Of a DNA stretch of 64,000 bases, positions 10,101-22,600 are shown piece after piece. The stretch is from assembly GCF_040802235.1 (NCBI RefSeq), contig NC_133161.1:47977001-48041000 (forward strand), written 5' to 3'. Source of the DNA: Manis javanica. Taxonomy: Eukaryota; Chordata; Mammalia; Pholidota; Manidae. Below the pieces are notes generated by a model. It worked only from the letters and a program-made list of their open reading frames with translations. It searched no databases and was not told the origin of the DNA. Both the position numbers and the translations under genes were made by a program. Within the stretch, counting starts at the first letter, position 1, and every line of letters begins with the position of its first letter.

Positions 10101-11445
10101 ATTTTAACATTGTGGTTACTAGATTCCCCCCATTATCAAGTCCCCACCACATACCCTATTACATTCACTATCCATCAGCGCAGTAAGATGCTATAGAATC
10201 ACTACTTGTCTTCTCTGTGCTCTACTGCCTTTCCCATGCCTCCCCACCCTACATTATGTGTGCTAATCCTAATGCCTTTTTTCCCCTTATCCCTCCCTTC
10301 CCACCCATCCTCCTCAGTCCCTTTCCTTTTGGTAACTGTTAGTCCATTCTTGGGTTCTGTGTGAGTCTGCTGCTGTTTTGTCTCTTCAGTTTTTGCTTTG
10401 TTCTTATACTCCACAGATGAGTGAAATCATTTGGTACTTGTCTTTCTCTGCCTGGCTGATTTCACTGAGCATAATACCCTCTAGTTCCATCCATGTTGTT
10501 GGAAATGGTAGGATTTGTTTTCTTATGGCTGAATAATATTCCATTGTGTATATGTACCACATTCTTTGTCCATTCATTTACTGATGGACAGTTAGGTTGA
10601 TTCCATTTCTTGGCTATTGTAAATAGTGCTGTGATAAACATAGGGATGCATATGTCTTTTTCAAACTGGGCTGCTGCATTCTTAGGGTAAATTCCTAGAA
10701 GTGGAATTCCTGGGTCAAATGGTATTTCTATTTTTGAGTGTTTTGAGGAACCTCCATACTGTTTTCCACAGAGGTTGAACTAGTTTACATTCCCACCAGC
10801 AGTGTAGGAGGGTTCCCCTTTGTCCACATTGTCGCCAACATTTGTTGTTGTTTGTCTTTTGTATGTTGGCCATCCTAACTGGTGTGAGGTGATATCTCAT
10901 TGTGGTTTTAATTTGCATTTTTCTGATGACTAGTGATGTGGAGCATCTTTTCATGTGCCTGTTGGCCCTCTGAATTTCTTCTTTGAAGAAGTGTCTCTTC
11001 AGAACCTCTACCCATTTTTTAATTGGCTTATTTGCTTTTTGTTTGTTGAGGTGTGTGAGCTCTTTATATATTTTGGATGTTAGCTCCTTATTGGATATGT
11101 CACTTATAAATATATTCTCCCATACTGTAGGATGACTTTTTGTTCTACTGATGGTCTCCTTTGCTGTACAGAAGTTTTTTAGTTTGATATAGTCCTACTT
11201 GTTCATTTTTGCTTTTGTTTCCCTTGCCCGTGGAGATATGTTCATGAAGAAGTTGTTCATGTTTATATTCAAGAGAATTTTACCTATGTTTTCTTCCAAG
11301 AGTTTTATGGTTTCGGGACTTACATTCAGGTCTTTGATTCATTTTGAGTTTACTTTTGTGTATGGAGTTAGACAGTAACCCAATTTCATTGTCTTACATG
11401 TAGCTGTCCAGTTTTGCCAAAACCAGCTGTTGAAGGGGCTGTATG
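10101..11445 (-). mobile_element. L1 (LINE-1) fragment, 5'-truncated
   Basis: On the minus strand this holds the C-terminal part of L1 ORF2, broken by stops and indels, followed by the G-rich (here C-rich) 3' UTR at about 10,120-10,400. The 3' end begins inside the UTR without a poly(A) tail and instead abuts the inverted arm at 9945-10100. The right arm of that inverted repeat is 11173-11328. No target-site duplication was found. Confidence 0.88.
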
Positions 11446-11459
11446 ACGGCTTATTTCTT

Positions 11460-11695
11460 TATGTTAATATTTATGGAAGGTTTTCTTTATACCAGATCCT
11501 GAGCTAAGGGTTTTATATACATTATCTCAGTTACTCTTCACAGCAGCCTTATGATGTGGGTTTTATTTTCCTCATCTACAGATGGAGAAACTGAGACTTA
11601 GGGAAATTCTCTAAGCTTCTCAGCATTACACAGTGGGTGAGTAATAAAGTTGGAATTTGAAGCCTACACATTTAATCCTTACATGTTGAAGCCTC
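11460..11695 (-). repeat. MIR SINE remnant
   Basis: Antisense MIR pattern, including TTATCTCAGTTACTCTTCACAGCAGCC and CTACAGATGGAGAAACTGAG. Confidence 0.7.
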
Positions 11696-13015
11696 ATATC
11701 TTAAGAATGTGAGATAATAATATAATTGGGACTAAACTTAAGTTTAATTTCATATTTAAAATGTATGTATTTTAGAAGCCTGGTGTTAAGTTGTGATAAA
11801 TATGTTTATGTATTTATATTATGTACACTATGAATGATCTTAGTCTTTTAGAATAAAAAATGTATTAAAAATATTTTAAAAATTTAAAAATAATTATACA
11901 CATACAGAGAAAAAAGTTTATTTTTTTCCATTTGGGGTTTTATTGCTGACAGAATTGGAGCTCTCAAATAACAATAAGTGTAATGATAAAATAGTATGTT
12001 TCTATATCATAATAATAAAATTATAGAAGGAAAGAAAAAAACCCAATTACCATCACATTCCCCCCAAAATAGCTGTTTTCTACAGTCCAGTCTTTGTCCC
12101 CATGCATATTTTTACTTAAAGGCAAATATTGTGTGCCATGATTTTGAATTCTACTTTTTTTCACTTATTTTATATCATAAATATCTGTGTTTATGTGGCA
12201 TAATTTTTATTAGTGACTGCTTAAAACAGTGGATGTACCATTACTTATCACATGTTTTTCTTTCTTTCCTTTCTTTTTTTTGACTAGGATTGGCCAGCAT
12301 CTGAACCTTTTAGTGTTTAGGCAATGTCTCACTCTGAGTCAGAAAAGGCTGTATTCTTGCTATCTCAGTAGCCTCGTCTATTTACAGCACAGACATGGTG
12401 AAGTTGCTAGACATGGTATCCAGCAGCACCCAAGTCCAGTGCTTTGGCAGGGTGGGTGGCAGCATCAGGGCTTGGGGCAGGGGCAATGGTCTCACTGGAC
12501 CAGCTCTGTGGTGACACAGCTCTGGCTGTCAGATTTCCATGTTTTCAAGCTTGATTTCCGGTTTTCCTAGCAATTTCCTGAGCTATCCATATGTTCCTTT
12601 TCTGATTAAATCACCAATAGTCAGTTTTTGTTGCTTACAACTAAGGATCCTGATATGTGTACCATGTGATATACAAAGATTGTGCTTTAAAATTTTTTAG
12701 GGCTTGTGGCTGTGGCCTGGTACTGTGGTAGGGAAGTTGTATTATATGATTTAGAAAGTATCTGTGTAAGGTGAGCCAGATGGCAGCTTTTTCCAATTCC
12801 ATTTTCTGTCATTCCCCAGCTTTGAGCTCTTTTAATGCACACACATTTTGCTTTGTTAAACCTAAACAAATACATAAGACGAGCCAAAGATGATCCCTTT
12901 GCTCACTAAAAACACACAGATATATTTAATTGAATTGTATAACAAATTTATTTTACAGCTTTCCTATCTTACTACCTTGAACAGTTATTCTTCTGAGGCT
13001 GGCCTGTAAGTGCAA
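11696..13015. other. Non-genic sequence with an unclassified old repeat
   Basis: AT-rich DNA. About 12,280-12,670 looks like a decayed interspersed element (it ends GTTGCTTACAACTAAGGATCC, a phrase common in old mammalian repeats), but I cannot assign the family. Confidence 0.35.
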
Positions 13016-13019
13016 AAGT

Positions 13020-13250
13020 AGTTGACAGTTGTTGATAGTTTACATAATACTAGGCACTGTATTAAGCACATTACATGGATGGTTCATTCAAGTTCTTTCC
13101 ACAACACCATGAGGTATAGGTACTATTATAATCCCTATTTTAAAGAAGAGGAAACTGAGGGAAGAGTTCACCCAGCTAGAAAATAGCAAAGCTTACTTCT
13201 AAACTTAGCAGGCTTGCCTCTCAGCACTCATTCTTAATACCATTGTAATG
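13020..13250 (-). repeat. MIR SINE remnant
   Basis: Antisense MIR pattern: ACTAGGCACTGTATTAAGC, TATAGGTACTATTATAATCC, GAGGAAACTGAG. Confidence 0.7.
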
Positions 13251-14305
13251 CTCTTTCCCTTAACTAGCCTAATTACCCAATTTTTCTTTTTCTTCCCATT
13301 CCTCTTTCTCATCTTCTCTCTCTAATTTTTTCTTTCTTATATGAGAATGACACGAAGGCATCCAGTCCAGTCCCTGATGAGCATCTATAACTGTGTGAGG
13401 TGAGTGGTTTGTTACCTATCAGCTGTGGAAGCCCTTGAAAAGTACCTATAGTTTGCTCTTCTGGCTCTAGGAACTCCTCCTGGCTTCACCTCTGACCTCT
13501 ATTAACTCTAGCCCCTGCCCCCGCCTTGGAACTTCTGCTCTCATCTTGTTACCCTGGCTTCTTTCTTTGAATCCTGTCTCATGACTTTATTCCTTCATTA
13601 ATCAAAATATTTATTCAGGGAAGATGTAAAACTTTACAGAGAGAAGATACCTTCCCTTTTCAAGGAGTTTATAAATTGTTGTGAAACATATAACCTATTA
13701 TCTTGTTTATACTATATTACTTATTAATATTTTTATAGAATTTAGTTAGACATTTAAACTTTTAGGATTTTATTATAAAAGTCCTATAGAGTAATTGGAG
13801 GTGACCTTCCTTTCCCCTAAAATCTGTAACTTGAGAGGATGCCTTTAATTCTGGTTAGAGAAGTGATCAGTATGTGATTTGGTCAAATACTAAGGTTTTA
13901 TGATGACATTTGCTGGAGAATACAAGGTGTCTGGGTAACGTTAACTTCATAGGCCCAGTTTGACTGTGAAAGGCAAGAGAGTGGAAGTAGAAGAGAGTAA
14001 GAATTATAGAAACTTGGGGCTTTTCACATGTTTGTGGGGCAGAAAGGATGAAAAGGGAGCATAAGATAGATGGAAGTGACCCTTAGGAACAAGAGGATCT
14101 AATTTTGGGAAAATTCTGTAGAGGGGGGTCTAAGGATGCTACCAAGTGAGAGTTCTTATGGTTTTAAGGTGATCAGTTTTTTTTAGATCCAGTGCTGCAA
14201 TATATGAGAGATTAGAGGATTTAAAAAAAAAACTTCTAGTTTAAAAAATGAAAACAGAGTTAAAGCCACCTGTAAATGCAAAGATAATTTATCTATAATT
14301 TAATA
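13251..14305. other. Non-genic sequence
   Basis: No gene recognised; about 13,590-13,680 may be a decayed L2 remnant. Confidence 0.35.
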
Positions 14306-14309
14306 CACC

Positions 14310-14385
14310 TATGCAATTACATCTATCTGTCTATCTACTTACCTACCTACCTATCCATCCATCCATCCATCCATGTATCTATTGG
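14310..14385. repeat. Tetranucleotide microsatellite
   Basis: Consecutive ATCT, CTAC and ATCC four-base units, including an uninterrupted (CATC)n core. Likely length-polymorphic. Confidence 0.9.
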
Positions 14386-14624
14386 ATGAGTCTTTGCTCC
14401 TAAGGCCGCACTGTTCACATTATTCACCTGCCTTCTTGAGTTCTGTCCAAAGAGCCAAGCTCTTTCCTGCCCTGGGTACAGATTCATCTATTTTTTCCTA
14501 AGATGTTGAAACCTTAGCTGAATGATGCTTCCTAAGAGAAACTTTAACTTAGTACCTTCTTTGTTTCTTTTACACACTTATCATAGTTAGCAAATGTAAT
14601 TTTATATTTTTTGGTCTCTCCTTC

Positions 14625-14745
14625 TAGGCCGTAAGCAACCTATGTCCAGAGAGATTTTTTATCTATTTACCAGTTTATTTCCCTCTCATATAGCTCCTGT
14701 CACATAGTAAATGCTCAATAGACATTGAATGTATGTTTGTATTGC
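14625..14745 (+). repeat. L2 3'-end remnant
   Basis: The phrase CTCCTGTCACATAGTAAATGCTCAATAGACATTGAATG is a decayed match to the conserved L2 3' end in sense orientation. Confidence 0.55.
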
Positions 14746-14749
14746 CTGG

Positions 14750-15215
14750 GGTCTGGCTAAATTGTTGTAACAAATTACCTAAAAATACGGTGGTTTAAAT
14801 ATGGCTGAAGTTTAATTCTCTTGCGTGTAAAATTTCAGAGGAATGTGAAAGCCCAGACTGGTGGGGTGCCTTATCACCATGAGGTCATTCACAATTTGTG
14901 TTTATTCCATTGTGATGCTACAACAATCCTTAGGTCTTATCTGCATGGTTTAGGCTGTGACACCTCCCATCTTCATTCCAGTTTTTAGGAAGAGGGATAG
15001 AGTTAAAGTGGAATACAAGCAATTTCCTATAAAGTAAGTGACTTGTAAGTGGCACATCACTTCTATTCACATTTTATTGTGATAAACTTAGTCATATGGC
15101 CCTACCTAGCTGCAAACAGTACTAGGAAATGCCGTCTCTGGGTAGGTGACTATGAGCCATGTAAAATGGAAGGAGAGAATGTGTATTGGAGAATAACTAA
15201 CCATCTACTTCATTG
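14750..15215. repeat. Ancient interspersed repeat, family unresolved
   Basis: Opens with TTGTAACAAATTACCTAAAAATACGGTGG and contains GCACATCACTTCTATTCACATT and TAGTCATATGGCCCTACC. These phrases recur in old mammalian LTR or DNA-transposon families, but I cannot name the family with confidence. Confidence 0.45.
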
Positions 15216-17654
15216 TTGGATAAATGCTTGTTGAAGGAATGAATATTCATTCTTATTTTATCAGAGGTTGAAATAATATAGCAGATTGAAGGCTGTGTTT
15301 TAGAATTCCTGAAAAAGGGGTGTGATACAAAAATATTAGACATTGACTGAGATAACATTAAATATATTTCATGACACAACTTATTCACCTGCAAATTTGG
15401 GAGCAAGGGAGGGTAAAGATCTAAGAAAGTTGCTTAGAACAAGAAACTGAGCAAAGGGAGTACAGGGTAGCTCTAAGTACACACTTGGGTTTGTTAGATT
15501 TTTGGGGACAAAATCTCTGCCTTCAGCAAGATTGGACTTCCCTCTAATCCTTCCCAGGCCAGAAATGGAGCTAGTTTTAAGTAAAGGACAATACCTGACT
15601 TCCAGCGTTTTCTTTTTGTTATCCTAAATTTGACATTAAATGAAAGGCTTTGAAATTCTAAGGACAAAAACAGAGCAAAACCAAATATTAACTATTTCAA
15701 AGAATATAGATAAAATTTATGTTCACTGATGTATCCTGATCCAAAAATAACATTTTAAGACATGTAGGTTGAGTATGGAATTATATGACAATGCTTGCAT
15801 CTGCCCTTGCCTATAGTGGCTAAGGGCATCTTGGCAAGGCTTATCATCAGTTGGCTTCAGCATGTGACTACAGATGAAATGAAGTCACCTGCTGCTGCCA
15901 CAACCTGAGTTGTCATTGTATTGTGGCTGTAGAAAGCACTGGGCTTGGCTTTAGCCTCTCTTCCCTTAAATTCCCTCAACACAAAAAAGGTAACCACTCT
16001 TCTCCCATCTTCCCTTATATTTGACCAAAAGATTAAGAAACCCACTTTTCCCCTTTCTTGGCCTTTTGTCCTGTCAGACTTCTTCTAGCTGAGCTCCTGG
16101 GCCTGTCCTCTGTGAAACCCGTCCCAGGGAGGGTGAATCCCTGCTCTGCTCTCTTCCTTTAGCATTTTTTATTTGTCAAAACACTTCTTATTATTGGACT
16201 TGAAATTCTTTTAACTTCTTTGTGACTATAAACTACTCCAAGACAGAGGCCATATCTTATTAATCATTGATTCTTTCTGCCTTGTAAAATACCTGGCACA
16301 TGGTAGAAAACGTGATAAAATTTGTTGAATGCATGAATGAGTGAATGAGGAAACAATTCTTTGGTTCTCTAAGCTATTCTAAGCCTCTAAGCTATTCTAA
16401 TGTGGTTTATGACTCCCCAAGGTCAGGAATACAAAGTATGATTTCAAGTTCTTCCTAGTTTCCAGAATATTTTCTTACTTGCTTACTGAAGTTAAATTGA
16501 AGTTTAAAATTCTTTAATGGAAAAATTGCCTTTCATTATACAATGAGGTGTAAAGTGGCTTAAATATAAATGCTGCGTGAATTAACATATTGACTAAAGC
16601 TCATTGAAACTAAACTGTAACCAAACAATCAATCAAAAGTAAGTAACTGATACTAGAGTCTTTTCTGTTTTGGCAGTGGAGTGGAGGTCAGAGAAAAGTT
16701 GGTGCTTGGGCCTTAGTGGGGCTGGAGAAGGTGGAGGTCAAAGGGTCATCTAGGTAGAAACAGAGAATAGAAAGGAGAACTAGGGGCCACTGATTTAACA
16801 CTTCCTTAATGTCTCAATTTTAGAGAGAAGTATGGCACAACTGTTCATGTTTGCAATTTTGTGTGAGAACAATGTTGGGAGTTATATGGCACACACATAC
16901 TGCTTTACAGAATTTGCTAAAATTTTTGGGTATTTGTGCATGTGTGTACTTTAAAAAGTTAACATTGTTGCAGAGGAGCTACATTTTTAGAAGAGTTAAT
17001 GTAGAGTCATGTAATCTAGAGAGTACCCTAAAATATCTCTCTCATTAGTAGAACAACTTGGGTACTTTGCATGACTGATTAAGTGATTTTGGAAATGGCC
17101 TTGGGCAGGGAAAAGTAGAAGATATGCCAAGATTTGATTTTGAGTTGGAGTCCTCTAAATAGGGGCTGCCATAATTACATTTTATGATAAATTGCTGCTA
17201 TCAAAGGGTCTCAAATATCTCAGACTATTCAGGTAGAGCTGTTTAAATACTCAAGGGCATTTTGCAAACTTCTGATTAGTTCTCTTAGTATCTTTGGAAG
17301 TGGAGAGGAAATATGTGCAAACAGAGGCCAGTGCTCAGCTGAAAATTTGCTGCTTATGCAGTGCCAAACGATCAAGTTGACCTTTTTTTAAAAGAAGTCT
17401 CTCTTGAACTGGAATTGAGCTAGAGCATTGGTCTGAGAGTCAGACATCTTAGCTTTTAGTTTCCTACTGCACAGTGATAGCTTATTATATTTCTCTTTGT
17501 GTTGAGGTGAGATAATATGAACCTCAGAACTCATTCCAGACTTAACTCTTTCTATGTTTCTACTCAGTTGCACCAACAAGATTATTTGTCGTACAGTCCA
17601 AATAATAGCAGAATTTGGACTAGAACATGTCTTGAACACCTGTCATTTAACCTC
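15216..17654. other. Non-genic sequence with an L2 remnant
   Basis: About 16,205-16,350 is an L2 3' end in sense orientation (GCCTTGTAAAATACCTGGCACATGGTAG followed by GAATGCATGAATGAGTGAATG). The rest carries no recognised gene. Short open frames lack protein-like features. Confidence 0.45.
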
Positions 17655-19665
17655 TACTTTTTTTTTAAACTTTTTAAACTTTCTTAGTGAAATATAACAT
17701 ACACATAGTAAGTACATAAAGTGCTCTAATCTTAAGTGTACAGATTGTTGAATATTAAGTAGGTATTGAATTGTACTTTAGCTATAATAAAAGTAACCTT
17801 TTAAAATATGTAGTTTGATGAGTTTTGATAACTCTATACTGTTATGTAACACCACTACAGTCAAGATATAGGCCATTTCTATCATCCCCAAAAAGTTGCC
17901 TTGTGTCCCTTTACAGTGAACCCCCCACCTTCCACCTCAAGCTGCTGACAACCATCAGTCTGTTTTCTATCTTGATAGTTTTGCGTTTTCTAACATGTCC
18001 TATAAATGAAATCATACCATACATACACTTTTCTGTCTGTCTTTTTTCTATATGCTTTTACAATTCGTCACATACCTGTATGATTGACACCTAGATCAAG
18101 ATAAAGTACTTTTCTAGGATGCCAAAATGTTCTGTCATGTGTTTTTCCAGTTAATATGCTCCTCTCATTATTCTGACTTGTACTCCTGTATTAGTCTGTT
18201 TTGTATTTCATATAAATGAAACCATACTGTATGGCATTTTTGGTTAATGTAAGATTCATTTGTGTTAATAATAGTTAATTCTTTAAAAAAATCACTGTGT
18301 AGTTTTCCATTGCATGAATATACCACATTTCATTTATCTATTCTACTTTAATGGCATTTGGGTTGTTTCTAATATTTGGCTGTTTTGAGTAGAGCTGTTA
18401 CAAACATCTTTGTTGATGAATTTTGATAATATTCTTTTGAGAATATGCACTCATATCTCTTGCATATATTCTTAAGAGTGGAATTTCTAGATCACAGGAT
18501 ATGCATATATTTAGCTTTAACAAATGTTGCCAAACAACTTTCTGAAGTGGTGTTCCAATTTATGCTCTCACTGTCAATGTATGACAGTTCCATTTACTCC
18601 ATATCCTTGTCATCACTTGGTATTGCCAGTCATATTTTAGCCTTTGTGGAGAGTTGTAAAGTTACCACTACTTTCTTTTCCCCAATTTTTAGTTGTTATT
18701 GGTGTGGTAAAATTCACCATGTTAACCATTTTTAAGTGTATACATCAGTGGTATTAAATACATTCATAATGTACTGCTATTACTACCATCAATTGCTAAA
18801 ATTCTTGGTCTTGTAAAACTACATTCTATACCCATTAAACAATAATTTCCTATTCCCTCTTTCCTTCTAGCTCCCAGTAACCACCATTCTACTTTCTGTC
18901 TCTATGATTTTGACTACCCTATGTACTTCATGTAAGTGGAATCATACAGTATTTGTCTTTGTGATTGCCTTAGTTCACTTGGCATAATGTCTTCCAGGGT
19001 CAGCAACATTGTAGATTGTTGCAGAATTTGCTTCCTTTTTAAGACTGAATAATAGTCATTGTATGTCTATAATCACATTTTGTTTGTCCATTCATCATCA
19101 GTGGACACTTGGGTTGCTTCTACGTTTTAGCTGTTATGAATAATGTTGCTATGAACGTAGGTGTACAAATATCTCTTTGAGGCCCTGCTTTCCCTTCTTT
19201 TGAGTATATTCTCAGAAGCAGAATTGCTGGATCATATGGAAATTCTGTTTTTAATTTTTTGAGTGAGTGTCATACTATTTTCCACAATGGCTGTACCATT
19301 TTACATTCCCACCAATAGCATACAAGGGTTCTAGTTTCTCCATATCCTTGCTAACACTTGTTATTTTCTTTTGTAATAAAAATTTTTAAATCAAAGTATA
19401 GTTGACATACACTATTACAATACTTCCAGGGATATAATATAGTGATTAGTATTTTATGTCTTTCTGATAGTAGCCACCCTAATGGGTGTGATGTGGTATC
19501 TCATTATAATTTTGATTTGCATCTTTTCATGTGCTTATTAGCAATCAGTTTATCTTATTTTGGAGACATATCTATTCAAGCCCTTTGCCCATTTTTTTAA
19601 ATTGGGTATTTTTGTTGTTGAGCTTTAAGAGTTCTCTACATATTCTGGATATTAGTAGTCATACT
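17655..19665 (-). repeat. Two old L1 fragments in tandem (L1M type)
   Basis: Minus-strand L1 3' UTR and ORF2 remnants at about 17,655-18,675 and 18,680-19,665. Both contain the reverse complement of the L1 ORF2 C-terminal region (CCATTTCATTTATCTATTC-like and CACAATGGCTGTACCATTTTACATTCCC phrases). They are much more decayed than the young L1 copies in the window. Confidence 0.75.
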
Positions 19666-22600
19666 TTTAATAAAGAGAAATTGCATATGCAATGCCAGTT
19701 GTACAATTCAGAGGTGTGCAGAATCCAGAGTGATCAGTAACAAGACAGTCAACAAGAACAAGCAGTGGTGGAGCCACCTTTTGTTGTTGCCAAAAGGACG
19801 TGAGATTATAAAATTTATCTTTTCCTGTATCACTAAGTAATAGTAGTGGTGGTGGGGAACCTTCCCTCCCTGATTTAATCACCCCCTTTAATATTTATTT
19901 GATCCCAGTTTCCCTAGAAGAAAATATTTTGGGGATTGATTGGCGTGGATCCCTTTCCTTAAGCCTTATCAAAAGAAATAGGTGAGTTTATTACTCTTTC
20001 ATTTGAGATGGCTTTTGGAAGCCTGTGTTGAACTTCCTCTGAAATCAGGGCAATAAATATGAATGGTAAGCTGGCTGCAGAGAATCGACAATGGAGTGTG
20101 GATCCCTGTGCACGTCTACAGCAAAGTGTACTTTATATTTGCCAAGATAGTAGCTTCCAAGAAAGATAGGCTAAAGGATCCAGTTAGGGTTCAGCTGTTA
20201 ACTCTTGATGGTGATAGCACTTGGCAATTTTGAGCTGGTGTGCTCTGGGTGGGCCTTGCAATGTGGGTGTTCACCTAATAACTATAAAAGTACTGCCCAA
20301 ACTACCCAATGTTTTTATACTCTAAATCTCAAACACACTGCATTATGGAGTTTCTGTATGTACCTAAGAATCACTGTGTATTTTGGAGTATTTCTAGCCA
20401 TTCTACAAATACATGAATCAGATTAAAGAATAGTCAGTCAGACTTGAATTAAAAATATATATTCCCATAATGGTGGTTATCTCTTTTTCTTGGCTTGACA
20501 TTATTATAACAAGTTAAAATAATAGTAGATAAGTAGCTATTATAAATGAACCATTAAAAGCAATAGTAAGCTATAGTTATCATTGATCTCTGTCTCTCAC
20601 TTTATAAAAACAAATGTAGTGAATTGCCGTGGAGTTACCTACTTTAATAATAAATCTGTTGTGTCAGGATAGTGACCTGATGTTTTCTTTTGCATATAAT
20701 TTATAGTCTATTGATTTAATCCTCTGAATATCTCACCCTGTCGTTGCAATGTAAAACCATTTCTTAATAGAAAGACAAAGGAAGCTTGAGATGAAACCAC
20801 ATGGCAGAACATTTTTATTGAAGATTTCAACTTGATCAATAGCCAAATAAATACAAGCTTCTTTTTAATGACAGTTTCAAGTTTAAAAGACCAAGAAAGA
20901 AGATACTTTGATTCATCATCTATTTGGGTAATGGATTTATAGATGTATTTAGATACTTAGATTTTTTTTCCATAGGGAGGGTAGGAAGTCTTATGGAGAC
21001 ATTTTGAGAAGTACTAGCTTCTTTTTTTGGTGAGTCATAAACAAGGATATGGAAGATAATTTCAAGTAGTAGACAGTTTAATGTAACTGCATAAAACATT
21101 GTTGTTGTTCTCCTACAACTCTTCCTTCAACTTGTAGAAGACAAAGCCCGCACTTTATGCTCCATTAGCCAATACCTGGCACACCTTTATTTGGCTATAC
21201 ATGCCAGGATACCAGGTCGTACACCACTACTGTCTCACCTGAACAGAGTTTCTGGCTTCCTCTATTGCCAGTTTTAAATTTCTGACAATTATTACCATAT
21301 CCCTGTCATACCTCCTGTCTATCTGAACAAATCTTTATTTTGGTGTCTAGCTCTTGAACATTGTTTTACTTGTCTCAGGCAAAAGCATAATGAGTACCAT
21401 CAAATATGATTGAGAAAAAGATGAGAAATAGCAAATAATATAAAAATTAAACACAGGATTTATTTTGCAGAAGGATTTTCTCTATTTTTCCACCTACCTA
21501 CTTACTTATGTGTTTGTTTTTCTTTAGATGTCACAGATCCTATTCAGGGAAGTTAAAAAAAGTGACCATATATCATTGTCATGTCACAAGTATAACTCAG
21601 TTTGGAAGGAAGCAATTTGAAGATGGCTATCCTATTACCATGCTTTATTTTTATTCACCTAATGCAGATAGCTGTAGAGAATATGGAGGAACAACTTAAT
21701 ACTTACCCCTTGAAGAGAAAGTAGTGATTTTTTTATGGTGCTTGTAACTCAAGCCATCAATTTTATCTGTGGTGGGTCTATGTCAAAATTAGAATAATTA
21801 AATGGAATGACAATCTGGTTAAATGTGTTCATACCACTGCATTGGCAATAAAGCATGTGTAAATTTATAATTAAGGCTTATCTTCTCTTTAGCCATAGAG
21901 AATTGTGATAAATACTAAATTGTGCAGGCATAGGGCTCCAAACGGGTATTTAACAGAATAAAAAACCCCAGGTGGATATTCTCAGGATTATATCTTTTTA
22001 AACAATTACTCTTTTTCACTGCATACTTTTGACTGAATAATAATTACTTCTGTACTGAGAAAAGGCAGAATCATTTAGTTTCAACTTGTTTTATTATAGT
22101 CCCCACCTTTTAAAATTTGCAAGGTAGCCTGGAACCATAACTGTTTATTCAGGTAAAAGTATATTTTTTCCAGTTCTTAACTTTCAAAGGGTAACAGACT
22201 CTTTCAAATATAGCACATTGAGCTTTTAATACAGTCACTTTAGTACTACAAAATACACCATAAGATGCATATGGATTGTGTGGTTAATTTCCTAAGCTAT
22301 CGCTAGGGATCATCAATATAACAGATAAAGGAGACTTGAAACCTAGCCCAAGCCATGAATTGACAGCCGTCTTTAACCACCATGACCTAAGAATGACCCT
22401 GAGCTCCACTGGGTGCAGGAGTTAGATATGTCACAGAGCACAGGAATCAGATATCTAACAGGCTTGGAGACCCCCACTGTGTGGCAACTGCAGAATCACT
22501 TACAAGGTCTGATATACACATAGGTGACAAATGGTGATGCCAACTCTGTGCTCTTTTATTTTATATTTCAAAATAAAGTTGTGTTTTATGTTTATTTTAG

